The notes under the pieces: generated by a model
The model's input: only the letters and a program-made list of their open reading frames with translations
What the model was told of the DNA's origin: nothing
Database searches by the model: none
Part shown: in pieces, positions 7,170 to 16,131 of the stretch
Layout of the letters: every line of letters begins with the position of its first letter
Position numbering within the stretch: position 1 is the first letter of the stretch
Assembly (NCBI RefSeq): GCF_024628805.1
Contig: NZ_CP102382.1
Location: 2,728,001-2,792,000, forward strand
Origin: Paenimyroides aestuarii
GTDB taxonomy: Bacteria; Bacteroidota; Bacteroidia; Flavobacteriales; Flavobacteriaceae
Reading direction: 5' to 3'
DNA: 64,000 bases
Program-made: the position numbers and the translations under genes

Positions 7170-9285
7170 GTGGTTGATTTGTTTAAGGCTTAAGGTTTTG
7201 TTTGATGTATAGCGTATGTCTGGGTGGTGTGATTCAGAGTGCGATTTGTAGAAAACCATTAATCTGTCGCGAATTGGTTTAAGGTTTTGTTTGATGTATA
7301 GCGTATAAATGTATATTGTATATCTGTATGATGTGGTTCATAGCGGAATTTGTGGTAATTTTTAATCTGTGGTTCACTTGTTCACTCGTTTACTGGCTCA
7401 CCTGTTTACTAGTTTAAAGTTTAAGGTTTAAAGTTGAGTGAAACATTAATTCTTATTTTGAAACCGTAAAACTCCCCCTTTGAAGGGGGATTAAGGGGGA
7501 TGTAATTTTTTTTCTGTATAATGTAAAATGTATATTGTATGATCGGGTGATGTGGTAAGTAGAGGAATTTGTGGTAACCTTTTTAATCTCGGGCTGATTT
7601 GTTTAAAGTTTAAGGTTTTGTTTGCTGTATATTGTATAAATGTATAGTGTATGTCCGGGTGATGAGGTTGATAGCGCCATTCTTGGAAATCATTTAATCT
7701 GTGGTTCACTTGTTCACTCGTTTACTGGCTCACCTGTTTACTAGTTTAAAGTTTTGGTTACTGTATAATGTAAAATGTATAGTGTATGTCCGGGTGATAT
7801 GGTTCATAGCGGAATTTGTGGTAATTTTTAATCTGGGAGTATATTAGTTTAAGGTTTAAAGTTTAAGGTTGGAGGTGTTTTAATATCATTCGGACTTAAA
7901 TTAACAAATCCTATCTTCATTCTTCTTCTTCTTCTTCTTCTTTTACGTCCATGTATTATTTTACAGCTTGGAAGTCGTGAATCTTCGATTTATGACTAAA
8001 AGAAGCAAAAGTCTTTCTTTTTTATCTTTCCTCGGTTAAAAAAACGGTTACCTTACATCTCAAAAACGATCAAATCGAAACGTAGCAAGCTACCCGATTT
8101 GATTACGTTTTTTTCAATGAGATAATCCCGCTATATCGGGACAAGCTCTTCGTCTTTTAACCAATGATGCTTTAATCCAGGTTATTAGTTTAAATTTGAG
8201 TGAAAAAGCGGATTCGACTGTTTACTTTCATTTTTTTACACTATACAACAATACAATTTACAATATACATATTAATAAAGAGGGTGTTTTTGCTGTATAG
8301 CGTATGAATGTATATTGTATGTTTGGATGATCAGGTTGATAGCGGATTTCGTGGTAACCTTTTTAATCTCGGGTTGACTGGTTTAAAGTTGAGTGAAACA
8401 TTATTCTTATTTTGAAACCGTAAAACTCCCCCTTTGAAGGGGGATTAAGGGGGATGTAATTTTTTTTCTGTATAATGTAAAATGTATATTGTATGATCGG
8501 GTGATGTGGTAAGTAGAGGAATTTGTGGTAACCTTTTTAATCTCGGGCTGATTTGTTTAAAGTTTAAGGTTTTGTTTGCTGTATATTGTATAAATGTATA
8601 GTGTATGTCTGGATGATCAGGTTTATAGCGCCTTTCTTGGAAATCATTTAATCTGTGGTTCACTTGTTCATTCGTTTATTGGCTCACCTGTTTACTAGTT
8701 TAAAGTTTTGGTTGCTGTATAATGTAAAAATGTATATTGTATATCTGTATGATGAGGTTGGTAGCGCCATTCTTGGAAATCATTTAATCTGTGGTTCACT
8801 TGTTCACTCGTTTACTGGCTCACCTGTTTACTAGTTTAAAGTTTAAGGTTTAAAGTTGAGTGAAACATTAATTCTTATTTTGAAACCGTAAAACTCCCCC
8901 TTTGAAGGGGGATTAAGGGGGATGTAATTTTTTTTCTGTATAATGTAAAATGTATATTGTATGATCGGGTGATGTGGTAAGTAGAGGAATTTGTGGTAAT
9001 TTTTAATCTGTGGTTGATTTGTTTAAAGTTTAAGGTTTTGTTTGTTGTATATTGTATAAATGTATAGTGTATGTCCGGGTGATATGGTTGATAGCGCCAT
9101 TCTTGGAAATCATTTAATCTGTGGTTCACTTGTTCACTCGTTTACTGGCTCACCTGTTTACTCATTTAAAGTTTAAGGTTTAAAGTTGAGTGAAAAAGCT
9201 GATTTAACTTTTTACTTATACTTTTTTTCACATTAAACACTATACAATCTACAGCAATACAATATACAACAATCATAAGGAGTTA
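7170..9285. repeat. intergenic repeat block 3 (largest)
   Basis: About 2.1 kb with no credible gene. Module A (G/C palindrome) occurs at 7469-7512, 8423-8470 and 8890-8938; module B at 7371-7440, 7702-7755, 8658-8705, 8792-8865 and 9123-9185; module C at 8219-8272 and 9206-9272; module E about ten times. The 380-bp module D lies at 7806-8193. The order A-E-B is kept three times with near-identical sequence, so parts of the block look like recent duplications. Translations of these copies give similar 72-84 aa frames that are products of the repeats. Confidence 0.9.
7806..8193 (+). repeat. long structured repeat, module D copy 1
   Basis: Nearly identical to 10751-11125. Foldable parts: hairpin AGTCGTGAATC (7973-7983) with GATTTATGACT (7987-7997), closed by two G-T pairs that are wobbles only if the + strand is transcribed; a long stem ATCTCA (8057-8062) with TGAGAT (8118-8123), continuing as ATCAAATCG (8069-8077) with CGATTTGAT (8095-8103); hairpin TCCCG/CGGGA (8126-8141); and an enclosing helix GGTTAAAA (8034-8041) with TTTTAACC (8155-8162). 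A CTT microsatellite sits at about 7919-7942. No protein is apparent. A structured RNA or a non-autonomous element are the main options. Confidence 0.75.
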
Positions 9286-9290
9286 CTTTT

Positions 9291-10496
9291 TCACCAATTA
9301 TTCAATAAAAAGTTTTGTAATTCCACCACTAATATTCCTTCAATAGTGTTACCTGAAAAATGATCAAGAGTTACTACCATTTTGGGATAATTATCTTTTA
9401 TCTTTTTTAGATTGCCAAATTCACGTTCTATCGTTTTTTCTTCTAATAACGCCAAAGCAACTTGAACATACACTTTTTCTCCATTTTTTTCTGCTATAAA
9501 GTCAATTTCATTTGCACCTATTATTCCAATAGTAACCGAATAGCCTTCAATCAATAAATGATTATATACCACATTTTCGATTATTTTTCCACGGTCTTGC
9601 AGTTTATATCCCCACATTGCATTTCTTATACCCATATTTTCAAAATAGTACTTCTCTCCAATCTCAAATATTTTTTTTCCTTCTATATCATACCTCTTTA
9701 CCTGATGAATTAAAAACGCGTTGGTTAAGTGCTGTATATAAAGTTGAACTTGATTGGATGCTATATTTACTTTTTGAGATTTCAAAAAATCACTGATTTT
9801 TTTTGCTGAAAAAACACTTCCTGTGTTAGAAGCCAAAAAGAAAATCAATTGTTCTAAAAAAACAGTGTTTCGTACCGCATATCGATTGATTACATCTCGG
9901 AATACAATGGTGGAGTAAATATTCTTTAAATATTCAAAAATGATGGCATCTTCAAATGGTAAATGTTTTAAATAAGGCAAACCGCCGTATTTCAGGAATT
10001 TTTCTAATGAAACCGAATTGTTTTCTAAGTCATGAAATGTTAAAAACTCTTTGTATGATAAACTGTAAACAGTTATTTCAATTGCTCTGCCACTTAAAAA
10101 GCCTGAAATATCTCCAGATAAAAGGTTGGCGTTGCTACCTGTGCAGTACAAATCTAAATCATTGTGAAGCAATAAAGAACGAAGCGCTGTTTCAAATTCA
10201 ATGATATCTTGTATCTCATCTATAAAAACATAAGTTTTAAATGTTTTCGACTTATTTTTTAAAATATAATCATTAAGATCTTGGGCGTTTTTCAAATGCG
10301 AAAATGCTAAATCTTCTTTGTTTATATAAATAATTGTTGCGTCAGGATCATCTTTTTTAATAATAGTCATCAATTGAAGTAAAAGGTAACTTTTACCCAC
10401 TCTGCGTTGTCCGGTAAAACATTTTATGAGATTTTTTCCAATAAAAGGTTTCACACGATTTATATATAACGGTCTTAATATAGCGTTTGTTTCCAA
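9291..10496 (-). CDS. AAA ATPase with C-terminal DUF4143 domain
   Basis: 401 aa, usual length. Walker A is GQRRVGKS (29-36), Walker B is YVFIDE (89-94), followed by GSNANLLS (sensor region) and SGRAIEI. The C-terminal part (about 200-390) is a winged helix followed by a DUF4143/PD-(D/E)xK-like segment with EIDFIAEKNGEKVYVQVA. These proteins are common multi-copy accessory ATPases of bacteria and archaea with no established substrate. The start is probably TTG (10494-10496): an in-frame stop lies three codons upstream and no ATG occurs before Walker A. The gene is a single island between two repeat blocks. Confidence 0.87.
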   Translation of the reverse strand: METNAILRPLYINRVKPFIGKNLIKCFTGQRRVGKSYLLLQLMTIIKKDDPDATIIYINKEDLAFSHLKNAQDLNDYILKNKSKTFKTYVFIDEIQDIIEFETALRSLLLHNDLDLYCTGSNANLLSGDISGFLSGRAIEITVYSLSYKEFLTFHDLENNSVSLEKFLKYGGLPYLKHLPFEDAIIFEYLKNIYSTIVFRDVINRYAVRNTVFLEQLIFFLASNTGSVFSAKKISDFLKSQKVNIASNQVQLYIQHLTNAFLIHQVKRYDIEGKKIFEIGEKYYFENMGIRNAMWGYKLQDRGKIIENVVYNHLLIEGYSVTIGIIGANEIDFIAEKNGEKVYVQVALALLEEKTIEREFGNLKKIKDNYPKMVVTLDHFSGNTIEGILVVELQNFLLNNW

Positions 10497-10599
10497 TTTT
10501 AATTATACTTTATATACACATGCTAATATAAAAAAGTTTTAATTATGATTAAAACTTTTTTATAAATAAAATTTAATTTAAATCATACTTAAAACATAT

Positions 10600-11620
10600 A
10601 GCGCAGTAAAGTTTATTGAGCAATACTTGGAAATCTTTTAATTTGTGGTTCACTTGTTCACTCGTTTACTGGCTCACTTGTTTACTAGTTTAAGGTTTCG
10701 GTTGCTGTATATTGTATAAATGTATATTGTATGTCTGGATGATGAGGTTGATAGCGGAATTTGTGGTAATTTTTAATCTGGGAGTATATTGGTTTAAGGG
10801 TTAAAGTTTAAGGTTGGAGGTGCTTTAATATCATTCGGACTTAAATTAACAAATTTTATCTTCATTCTTCTTCTTTTACGTCCATGTATTATTTTACAGC
10901 TTGGAAGTCGTGAATCTTCGATTTATGACTAAAAGAAGCAAAAGTCTTTCTTTTTTATCTTGCCTCGGTTAAAAAACGGTTACCTTACATCTCAAAAACG
11001 ATCAAATCGAAACGTAGCAAGCTACCCGATTTGATTACGTTTTTTTCAATGAGATAATCCCGCTATATCGGGACAAGCTCTTCGTCTTTTAACCAATGGC
11101 GCTTTAATCCAGGTTATTAGTTTAAGGATGCAGTGAAAAAGCTGATTTAACTGTTTACTTATACTTTTTTTACACTATACAACAATACAATTTACAATAT
11201 ACATATAAATGAAGAGGTTGTTTTTGCTGTATAGCGTAGGAATGTATATTGTATGTTTGGATGATAAGGTTGATAGCGCAATTTGTGGTAACCTTTTTAA
11301 TCTCGGGCTGATTGGTTTAAAGTTTAAAGTTTTGGTTGCTGTATAATGTAAAATGTATATTGTATCTCTGGATGATATGGTTGATAGCGCCATTCTTGGG
11401 AATCATTTAATCTGTGGTTCAGTGGCTTATTTGTTTACTCGTTTAAGGTTTAAAGTTTAGTGAAAAAGCTGATTTAACTGTTTACTTATATTTTTTTACA
11501 CTATACAACAATACAATTTACAATATACATTTGTGTATTATAAATATTTCAACATCCCCCCTGCCCCCTTCAAAGGGGGAATATTTACAGTTTTGTTTTT
11601 AGTTTGGGATTATAAAAAAA
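10600..11620. repeat. intergenic repeat block 4
   Basis: Contains module B at 10648-10695 and a truncated B at 11417-11460, module E near 10725, 11240 and 11360, module D copy 2 at 10751-11125, module C at 11152-11205 and 11479-11530, and the inverted module A at 11551-11600. The right end (C plus inverted A) repeats the arrangement at 4770-4890 almost word for word, so blocks 2 and 4 share an end structure. Confidence 0.88.
10751..11125 (+). repeat. long structured repeat, module D copy 2
   Basis: Second copy of the element at 7806-8193, same orientation. Differences are few: a shorter CTT run (about 10865-10875), one A fewer in the A tract near 10973, single-base changes near 10962 and 11098. 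All hairpin arms listed for copy 1 are unchanged here. Both copies are followed by module C, so the conserved unit may extend further right. Confidence 0.75.
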
Positions 11621-12003
11621 ATAAACGGGTTCATATTTAATTTATTGATACTAATAATTAAAAGCCTTGTAAAGTAACCTAATCTATACCTGAAAACAGT
11701 CAACGATTTATTTCCTTATTTTTAGACTTTGACTTCTTACCTCCCTGACTGTTATATAGTTTGCAATTTTATAACAAATAAAATGTATTCTTGCTATTTT
11801 GAGAAGACCTGTAAAATAAGCTTTAAATAGGTCTAATAATTGTTTATCTTTGTTTTTTGAGTTGGATTTCTTATATGTACGCATTACTTAGGAAACAATA
11901 TCTTAATATACTGAAAATTAGTTTTTTAATAAATTTTAATCGCGGTTATTTATTGATTTTTTAATTACTTAAAATTTTGGTCGTTTACTAAACTTAATTT
12001 ATA
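11621..12003. other. gene-free AT-rich gap before the HD hydrolase
   Basis: About 380 bp beyond the last repeat module. A TATCTTTG box at 11845-11852 fits the -7 consensus but lies 150 bp from the next start and lacks a clear upstream TTG. No coding frame, tRNA or further repeat copy was seen. Confidence 0.35.
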
Positions 12004-12627
12004 ATGGAAGAGCGTTTATATCAAAAATTTAAGCTTCTTTTTTCGATATATTCTGATGATAAAATTCTTTTAGAAGAATATTGGTCAGAAATTTTAAAGC
12101 AATATTCCAGTACAAAAAGATACTATCATAATTTACATCATCTAGATTTTATGATTAATGAGCTAGAAGGCGTGAAATCTGAATTTCAGGATTGGAACGC
12201 TATGTGCTTTTCTATTTTCTATCACGATATTATTTATAAAAGTACTGCTAAAAATAATGAAGAAAAAAGTGCGGAAATAGCAAAAAATCGGTTACAAAAA
12301 ATAAGTGTGCCTATTGATAAAATAGACACCATATACAACCAAATTTTAGCTACCAAAAAGCATCTGTTTTCTAATGACAAAGACACTAACTATTTATTAG
12401 ACGCAGATTTAGCTATTCTTGGAAAAAGTTGGACAGACTATGAAGTATATATTAAAAACATTAGAAAGGAATATGCTGCATATCCTGATTTCATATACAA
12501 GCCGGGTAGAAAAAACGTTTTGAAACATTTTTTAGCTTTTAAAACTATATACAAAACAGACTTTTTTTACAATAAGTACGAATTACAAGCAAGAGAAAAT
12601 ATGCAACGAGAGTTGAAGCAATTATAA
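12004..12627 (+). CDS. HD-superfamily metal-dependent hydrolase
   Basis: 207 aa, all-helical pattern of the predicted metal-dependent HD phosphohydrolases of about 200 aa. Metal ligands are visible: YHNLHH (41-46), FYHD with the His-Asp pair (about 73-76), and a later DADLAILG Asp. EKSAEIAKNRL and the C-terminal YELQARENMQRE are typical helices of this family. Substrate unknown; likely a small phosphoester or nucleotide. It is a lone gene with no co-directional neighbour. The ATG start is the only reasonable one. Confidence 0.82.
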   Translation: MEERLYQKFKLLFSIYSDDKILLEEYWSEILKQYSSTKRYYHNLHHLDFMINELEGVKSEFQDWNAMCFSIFYHDIIYKSTAKNNEEKSAEIAKNRLQKISVPIDKIDTIYNQILATKKHLFSNDKDTNYLLDADLAILGKSWTDYEVYIKNIRKEYAAYPDFIYKPGRKNVLKHFLAFKTIYKTDFFYNKYELQARENMQRELKQL

Positions 12628-12739
12628 TAAATTGAGATGTACCAAGACTTACCAAAAGAAGTATGCACTTATTTACTGCAACAGCTGATAAGTTTTTGTA
12701 CTTCCCATCTTTTTTAATGTAAATTAATCTAGCCACTCA

Positions 12740-12945
12740 CCTTACTTTAAGAGCAGAGGATTTAAGTTGTCTTTTGCGTTAGGGATGGAAGTGGATAGCC
12801 CACAGCGAGGAGGCACGACGAGCGAGGACTTGGAACAAACAGCCCGCCCCGACTATTTGAAAGGATGGTTTGTTTTGCACATAGTGTAATGAACTTGCAT
12901 TTTGCTTGTGAAACGATAAGGGAGGGGAACGCCCTGAACAAAATC
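12740..12945. other. GC-rich structured intergenic island
   Basis: Base composition jumps well above the neighbourhood between about 12775 and 12935. GCGTT (12776-12780) can pair with AACGC (12928-12932) to enclose the element, and GGG/CCC-rich segments inside (AGGGATGG, ATAGCCCAC, CAGCCCGCCCC, GAGGGGAACGCCC) offer further helices. I recall similar AGGGAT...AGCCCG...ACGCCC islands between flavobacterial genes, but cannot name an RNA family. A minus-strand frame through it looks non-coding. Confidence 0.4.
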
Positions 12946-12950
12946 AAAAA

Positions 12951-12975
12951 AACTCACCTGATTGCCAGATGAGTT
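12951..12975 (-). terminator. intrinsic terminator of queA
   Basis: Arms AACTCACCTG (12951-12960) and CAGATGAGTT (12966-12975), one mismatch, 5-nt loop; on the minus strand the stem is followed by a T run. It lies 30 bp after the queA stop. Confidence 0.85.
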
Positions 12976-13005
12976 CTCTTTTAACTATATAACTAAATAA
13001 AAAAA

Positions 13006-14055
13006 CTATAAAATTAGCATGGCATCACCATACGAATAAAATTTATATCCTTCTTTTACGGCTTCGTCGTATGCCTTCATCATTAAATCGTGACCTGTAA
13101 ATGCAGAAATCATCATTAATAAGGTTGATTTGGGCATGTGGAAATTGGTTATCATACAATCGGCTATGCTGAAATCGTATGGTGGAAAAATGAACTTGTT
13201 GGTCCAACCTTGGTATGGATTTAATGTGTGGCTCGATGAAACAGAGCTTTCTAAGGCACGCATGGAGGTGGTACCTACGGCACAAACTTTACTTTTTTTG
13301 GCTTTTGCGTTGTTTACCACATCACAGGCTTCTTGGGTAATGATTAATTCCTCTGAATCCATTTTGTGTTTTGATAAATCTTCTACTTCCACCGGGTTAA
13401 AGGTTCCTAAACCTATATGCAGCGTGATTTTTGCAAAATCAATGCCTTTTATTTCTAATCTTTTTAATAAATGCTTTGAAAAGTGCAAACCTGCTGTGGG
13501 TGCTGCTACGGCGCCTTCTTCGGTTGCATATATGGTTTGGTAACGGTCTTCGTCTTCTGGGGTTACATCGCGGTTGATGTATTTTGGTATGGGTGTTTCT
13601 CCTAATTCGCGTAACTTTAAACGAAATTCTTCATACGAACCATCGTACAAAAAGCGTAGGGTGCGTCCGCGCGATGTGGTGTTATCGATAACTTCGGCTA
13701 CTAGTGAATCATCATCGCCAAAATATAATTTATTTCCAATACGAATTTTTCGGGCTGGATCTACTAAAACATCCCAAAGGCGTTGCTCCGAATTTAATTC
13801 GCGCAACAAGAACACTTCGATACGTGCACCGGTTTTTTCTTTATTACCATACAAACGTGCCGGAAAAACTTTGGTGTTGTTTAGAACCATTACATCGCCT
13901 TCATCGAAATAATCAATTAAATCTTTGAACAATTTGTGTTCTATGGTACCTGTTTTGCGGTTTACTACCATTAAGCGAGATTCATCGCGGTTTTCAGCAG
14001 GAAATTCTGCTAATAATTCGGTTGGTAAATTAAAATTAAAATTTGATAACTTCAT
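13006..14055 (-). CDS. queA: S-adenosylmethionine:tRNA ribosyltransferase-isomerase QueA
   Basis: 349 aa, full length. It transfers the ribosyl part of SAM to preQ1 in tRNA, making epoxyqueuosine. Conserved features: N-terminal [21 protein letters not shown], LPxR-like VFPARL, the central [25 protein letters not shown] and [11 protein letters not shown], and the C-terminal [17 protein letters not shown]. It lies downstream of aroA on the same strand but is separated by a 124-bp gap with its own good promoter. ATG start agrees with the family start. Confidence 0.97.
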   Translation of the reverse strand: MKLSNFNFNLPTELLAEFPAENRDESRLMVVNRKTGTIEHKLFKDLIDYFDEGDVMVLNNTKVFPARLYGNKEKTGARIEVFLLRELNSEQRLWDVLVDPARKIRIGNKLYFGDDDSLVAEVIDNTTSRGRTLRFLYDGSYEEFRLKLRELGETPIPKYINRDVTPEDEDRYQTIYATEEGAVAAPTAGLHFSKHLLKRLEIKGIDFAKITLHIGLGTFNPVEVEDLSKHKMDSEELIITQEACDVVNNAKAKKSKVCAVGTTSMRALESSVSSSHTLNPYQGWTNKFIFPPYDFSIADCMITNFHMPKSTLLMMISAFTGHDLMMKAYDEAVKEGYKFYSYGDAMLIL

Positions 14056-14102
14056 ACAAAAAAGTCCGTTTTAGTTGCACTTAATCAAAAAAATTAAGTG
14101 TG

Positions 14103-14134
14103 CAAATATACGACTTGCAGATAGCCTTTGTCAA
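14103..14134 (-). promoter_or_regulatory. promoter of queA
   Basis: Minus-strand -7 box TATATTTG (14110-14103) and -33 TTG (14134-14132) with 21 nt between, matching the flavobacterial sigma consensus. Transcription would start near 14096, about 40 nt before the start codon. Confidence 0.6.
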
Positions 14135-14179
14135 GTAAATACCGATATATTTTAAAAAACAAAAACAAATTATTGATTA

Positions 14180-15406
14180 TCAATCTTTTAAACAATGCTG
14201 TATATCGTTCCAAAAATGCACATATGATTTGGAAACTACATCGGCATTTTTAATTTCTAAAGATTGTTTTAAAACTAATGGTGCAAATGCCATTGCCATT
14301 CGGTGGTCTTGATAGGTTTCTATAGCGATACGATCATTTTGAAAAGTTATCGAATTCATTAACTGAATGGCATCAGCTGAAATGGAAACTTTTGCGCCGA
14401 ATTTCGTTAGCTCGTTTTTCAACGCTTGCAATCGATCGGTTTCTTTGATTTTTAGGGTGTGTAATCCTGTTAAATCGCAGGTAACACCTAATCCTAAACA
14501 AGTTACAATGATGGTTTGTGCAATATCGGGCGCATCATTCAAATGCAGTTTTATATGTTTTATGGATGGATTTTCAATTTTTGTAAGGATCATCTTTTGG
14601 TCTTCACATATCGTTTGAACTCCAAATTTTTGATAAATTTCAGCCAAAATGGCATCGCCTTGCAAACTGTGCTGCTTGAAATATCCCAAAGTAATTTGCG
14701 TATCGATTTTTGATAAGGCAATGAAACTATAAAAATACGATGCCGAAGACCAATCTGATTCTACCGTAAAAGTATCTTTTGTAAGTTTTTCGGTAAATGG
14801 AATTTTTATGATGTTATCGTGAAACGATGCTTTAATTCCTAATGCTTGCAACACCGAAAGTGTCATTTTTATATACGGAATCGACGTAACTGTGCCTTTT
14901 AATGCTATTTCGAGTCCGTTTGGCAAACTTGCCCCAATCAGCATTAGCGAGGTAATGTATTGGCTGCTTACATTGGCATCAATTAAAACTTTATTGCCTG
15001 GAATTTTTCTGCCGATGATTTGTAAGGGCGGAAAACCTTCTTCTTTTAAATAGGAGATATCGCATCCTAACTGTTTAAGGGCATCGACCAAAATTTTAAT
15101 TGGCCGTTGGTGCATTCTGCTTGATCCTGAAAGCACTACTTCTGCCCCTTCTTGAATTGCAAAATAGGCTGTTAAAAAGCGCATGGCTGTGCCGGCATGA
15201 TGCACATTGATTTCGTTTGATGTTCCAACTGCCTGCAAAGCATTTTTCATTACTTCTGAATCGTCTGAATTGGATGCGTTTTCAATTTTTAGATTTGGAT
15301 ACAATGCTTGAAGCAAAAACAAACGATTGGTTTCGGATTTAGAACCCGAAATGATGATTTCCCGATTACTTATTAATTCACTTTTATGGAGCAAGAGGTT
15401 ATTCAT
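14180..15406 (-). CDS. aroA: 3-phosphoshikimate 1-carboxyvinyltransferase (EPSP synthase)
   Basis: 408 aa. It joins shikimate-3-phosphate and PEP, sixth step of the shikimate pathway. Visible: SGSKSETNR (substrate-binding Lys and Arg), HAGTAMRFL, RMHQRPI, SSQYITSL, DAPDIAQT, KETDRL and DHRMAMAF, in the family order. The protein is slightly shorter than the 427 aa E. coli enzyme, as in other Bacteroidota. It precedes queA on the same strand; the DAHP synthase of the same pathway is 4 kb away. A terminator at 15458-15480 isolates it from the upstream barrel gene. Confidence 0.95.
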   Translation of the reverse strand: MNNLLLHKSELISNREIIISGSKSETNRLFLLQALYPNLKIENASNSDDSEVMKNALQAVGTSNEINVHHAGTAMRFLTAYFAIQEGAEVVLSGSSRMHQRPIKILVDALKQLGCDISYLKEEGFPPLQIIGRKIPGNKVLIDANVSSQYITSLMLIGASLPNGLEIALKGTVTSIPYIKMTLSVLQALGIKASFHDNIIKIPFTEKLTKDTFTVESDWSSASYFYSFIALSKIDTQITLGYFKQHSLQGDAILAEIYQKFGVQTICEDQKMILTKIENPSIKHIKLHLNDAPDIAQTIIVTCLGLGVTCDLTGLHTLKIKETDRLQALKNELTKFGAKVSISADAIQLMNSITFQNDRIAIETYQDHRMAMAFAPLVLKQSLEIKNADVVSKSYVHFWNDIQHCLKD

Positions 15407-15457
15407 AGCTTTTGTGTGGCGTAATTTTAACCAAAAGTACTAAACTATTTACAAAAA

Positions 15458-15480
15458 AAATCGGGCAAATAGCCCGATTT
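15458..15480. terminator. bidirectional-looking terminator between barrel gene and aroA
   Basis: Perfect 9-bp stem AAATCGGGC (15458-15466) / GCCCGATTT (15472-15480), 5-nt loop, flanked by A run on one side and T-rich sequence on the other. It ends the minus-strand gene at 15511. Confidence 0.88.
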
Positions 15481-15510
15481 TCTGTTTTTATTAATTGCAA
15501 TACATAGGTA

Positions 15511-16107
15511 TTAAAAGTTTTTAGAAATACCAATGTTTACCGTTTTTCCAAAGTTGAAATCAAAACTAGATGATTTTACAGATGGTGTAGTATCCGTTGT
15601 CATTGAATTGTATTGAAGACCACCGATTGAGAAGTTTAAACCAAAGCTGTTTTTCATGTTGATAAACAAAGCTGGAGTAATCCCCGCGTAAAAACCATTA
15701 GATTTTAAAGATGTTGCAGGCATTCCAGTAACGGTGTTTTCTGCTTTAGCTGTTTGGTAACCAGCAGAAACATCAGCAAAAACAGCAAATAAATCGCTTA
15801 ACGGTTGTGTGTAACGATAAAATGCACCGATTTTGAACATGTTTTCTGTGTATTCTGAAACTGAAGTAGTTGTACCAACCATCGTAGATGTTTCGTCTTT
15901 TGAATTTGCAATAGACGCTTGTAAACCAACCGTCATGTTTTCGTTGAATTGGTAACCAACTGTAGGAGAAAATTCAAATGTTGAATATTTATTATCTCCC
16001 ATTTTGTCTGAAGAAATTCCAACGTTACCGCCCACTAAAATAGTTCCTTCTTGTGCATTTGCCATACCTGTTACAGCAATTGCCAACATTAACATGATTT
16101 TTTTCAT
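15511..16107 (-). CDS. outer-membrane beta-barrel protein
   Basis: 198 aa. Signal peptide MKKIMLMLAIAVTGMANAQ with cleavage after ANA. The rest alternates polar and hydrophobic residues: VGYQFNENMTVGLQASIAN, FKIGAFYRYTQPL and a final FGKTVNIGISKNF ending in Phe, the pattern of an eight-strand porin-like barrel (OmpW/OprF-type OMP_b-brl) for the BAM machinery. Function unknown. It is monocistronic: promoter box at 16132-16139 and terminator at 15458-15480. Confidence 0.85.
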   Translation of the reverse strand: MKKIMLMLAIAVTGMANAQEGTILVGGNVGISSDKMGDNKYSTFEFSPTVGYQFNENMTVGLQASIANSKDETSTMVGTTTSVSEYTENMFKIGAFYRYTQPLSDLFAVFADVSAGYQTAKAENTVTGMPATSLKSNGFYAGITPALFINMKNSFGLNFSIGGLQYNSMTTDTTPSVKSSSFDFNFGKTVNIGISKNF

Positions 16108-16131
16108 TTTTTTCTTTTTTTAAATTTGGTG

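Noticed and set aside
7806..8193. Retron or diversity-generating element
   Set aside because: A structured repeat is present, but there is no reverse transcriptase gene in the window.
7491..9129. Similar open frames of 72-84 codons on the minus strand (7491-7709, 8445-8663, 8875-9129; related ones at 3261-3542 and 11175-11393)
   Set aside because: They follow the module order of the repeats, end at different places in each copy, have no consistent start signal, and their similarity is explained by DNA duplication.
3310..11620. CRISPR array
   Set aside because: Repeats are long, of several kinds and separated by irregular distances; no short direct repeats with unique spacers and no cas genes.
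9291..11620. Integrated mobile element with attachment sites
   Set aside because: No integrase, transposase, tRNA target or clear att duplications were seen around the DUF4143 gene; only the intergenic modules recur.
12762..12947. Minus-strand frame of 61 codons in the GC-rich island
   Set aside because: It coincides with the structured region, has unusual composition and no recognisable domain; more likely a by-product of RNA structure.
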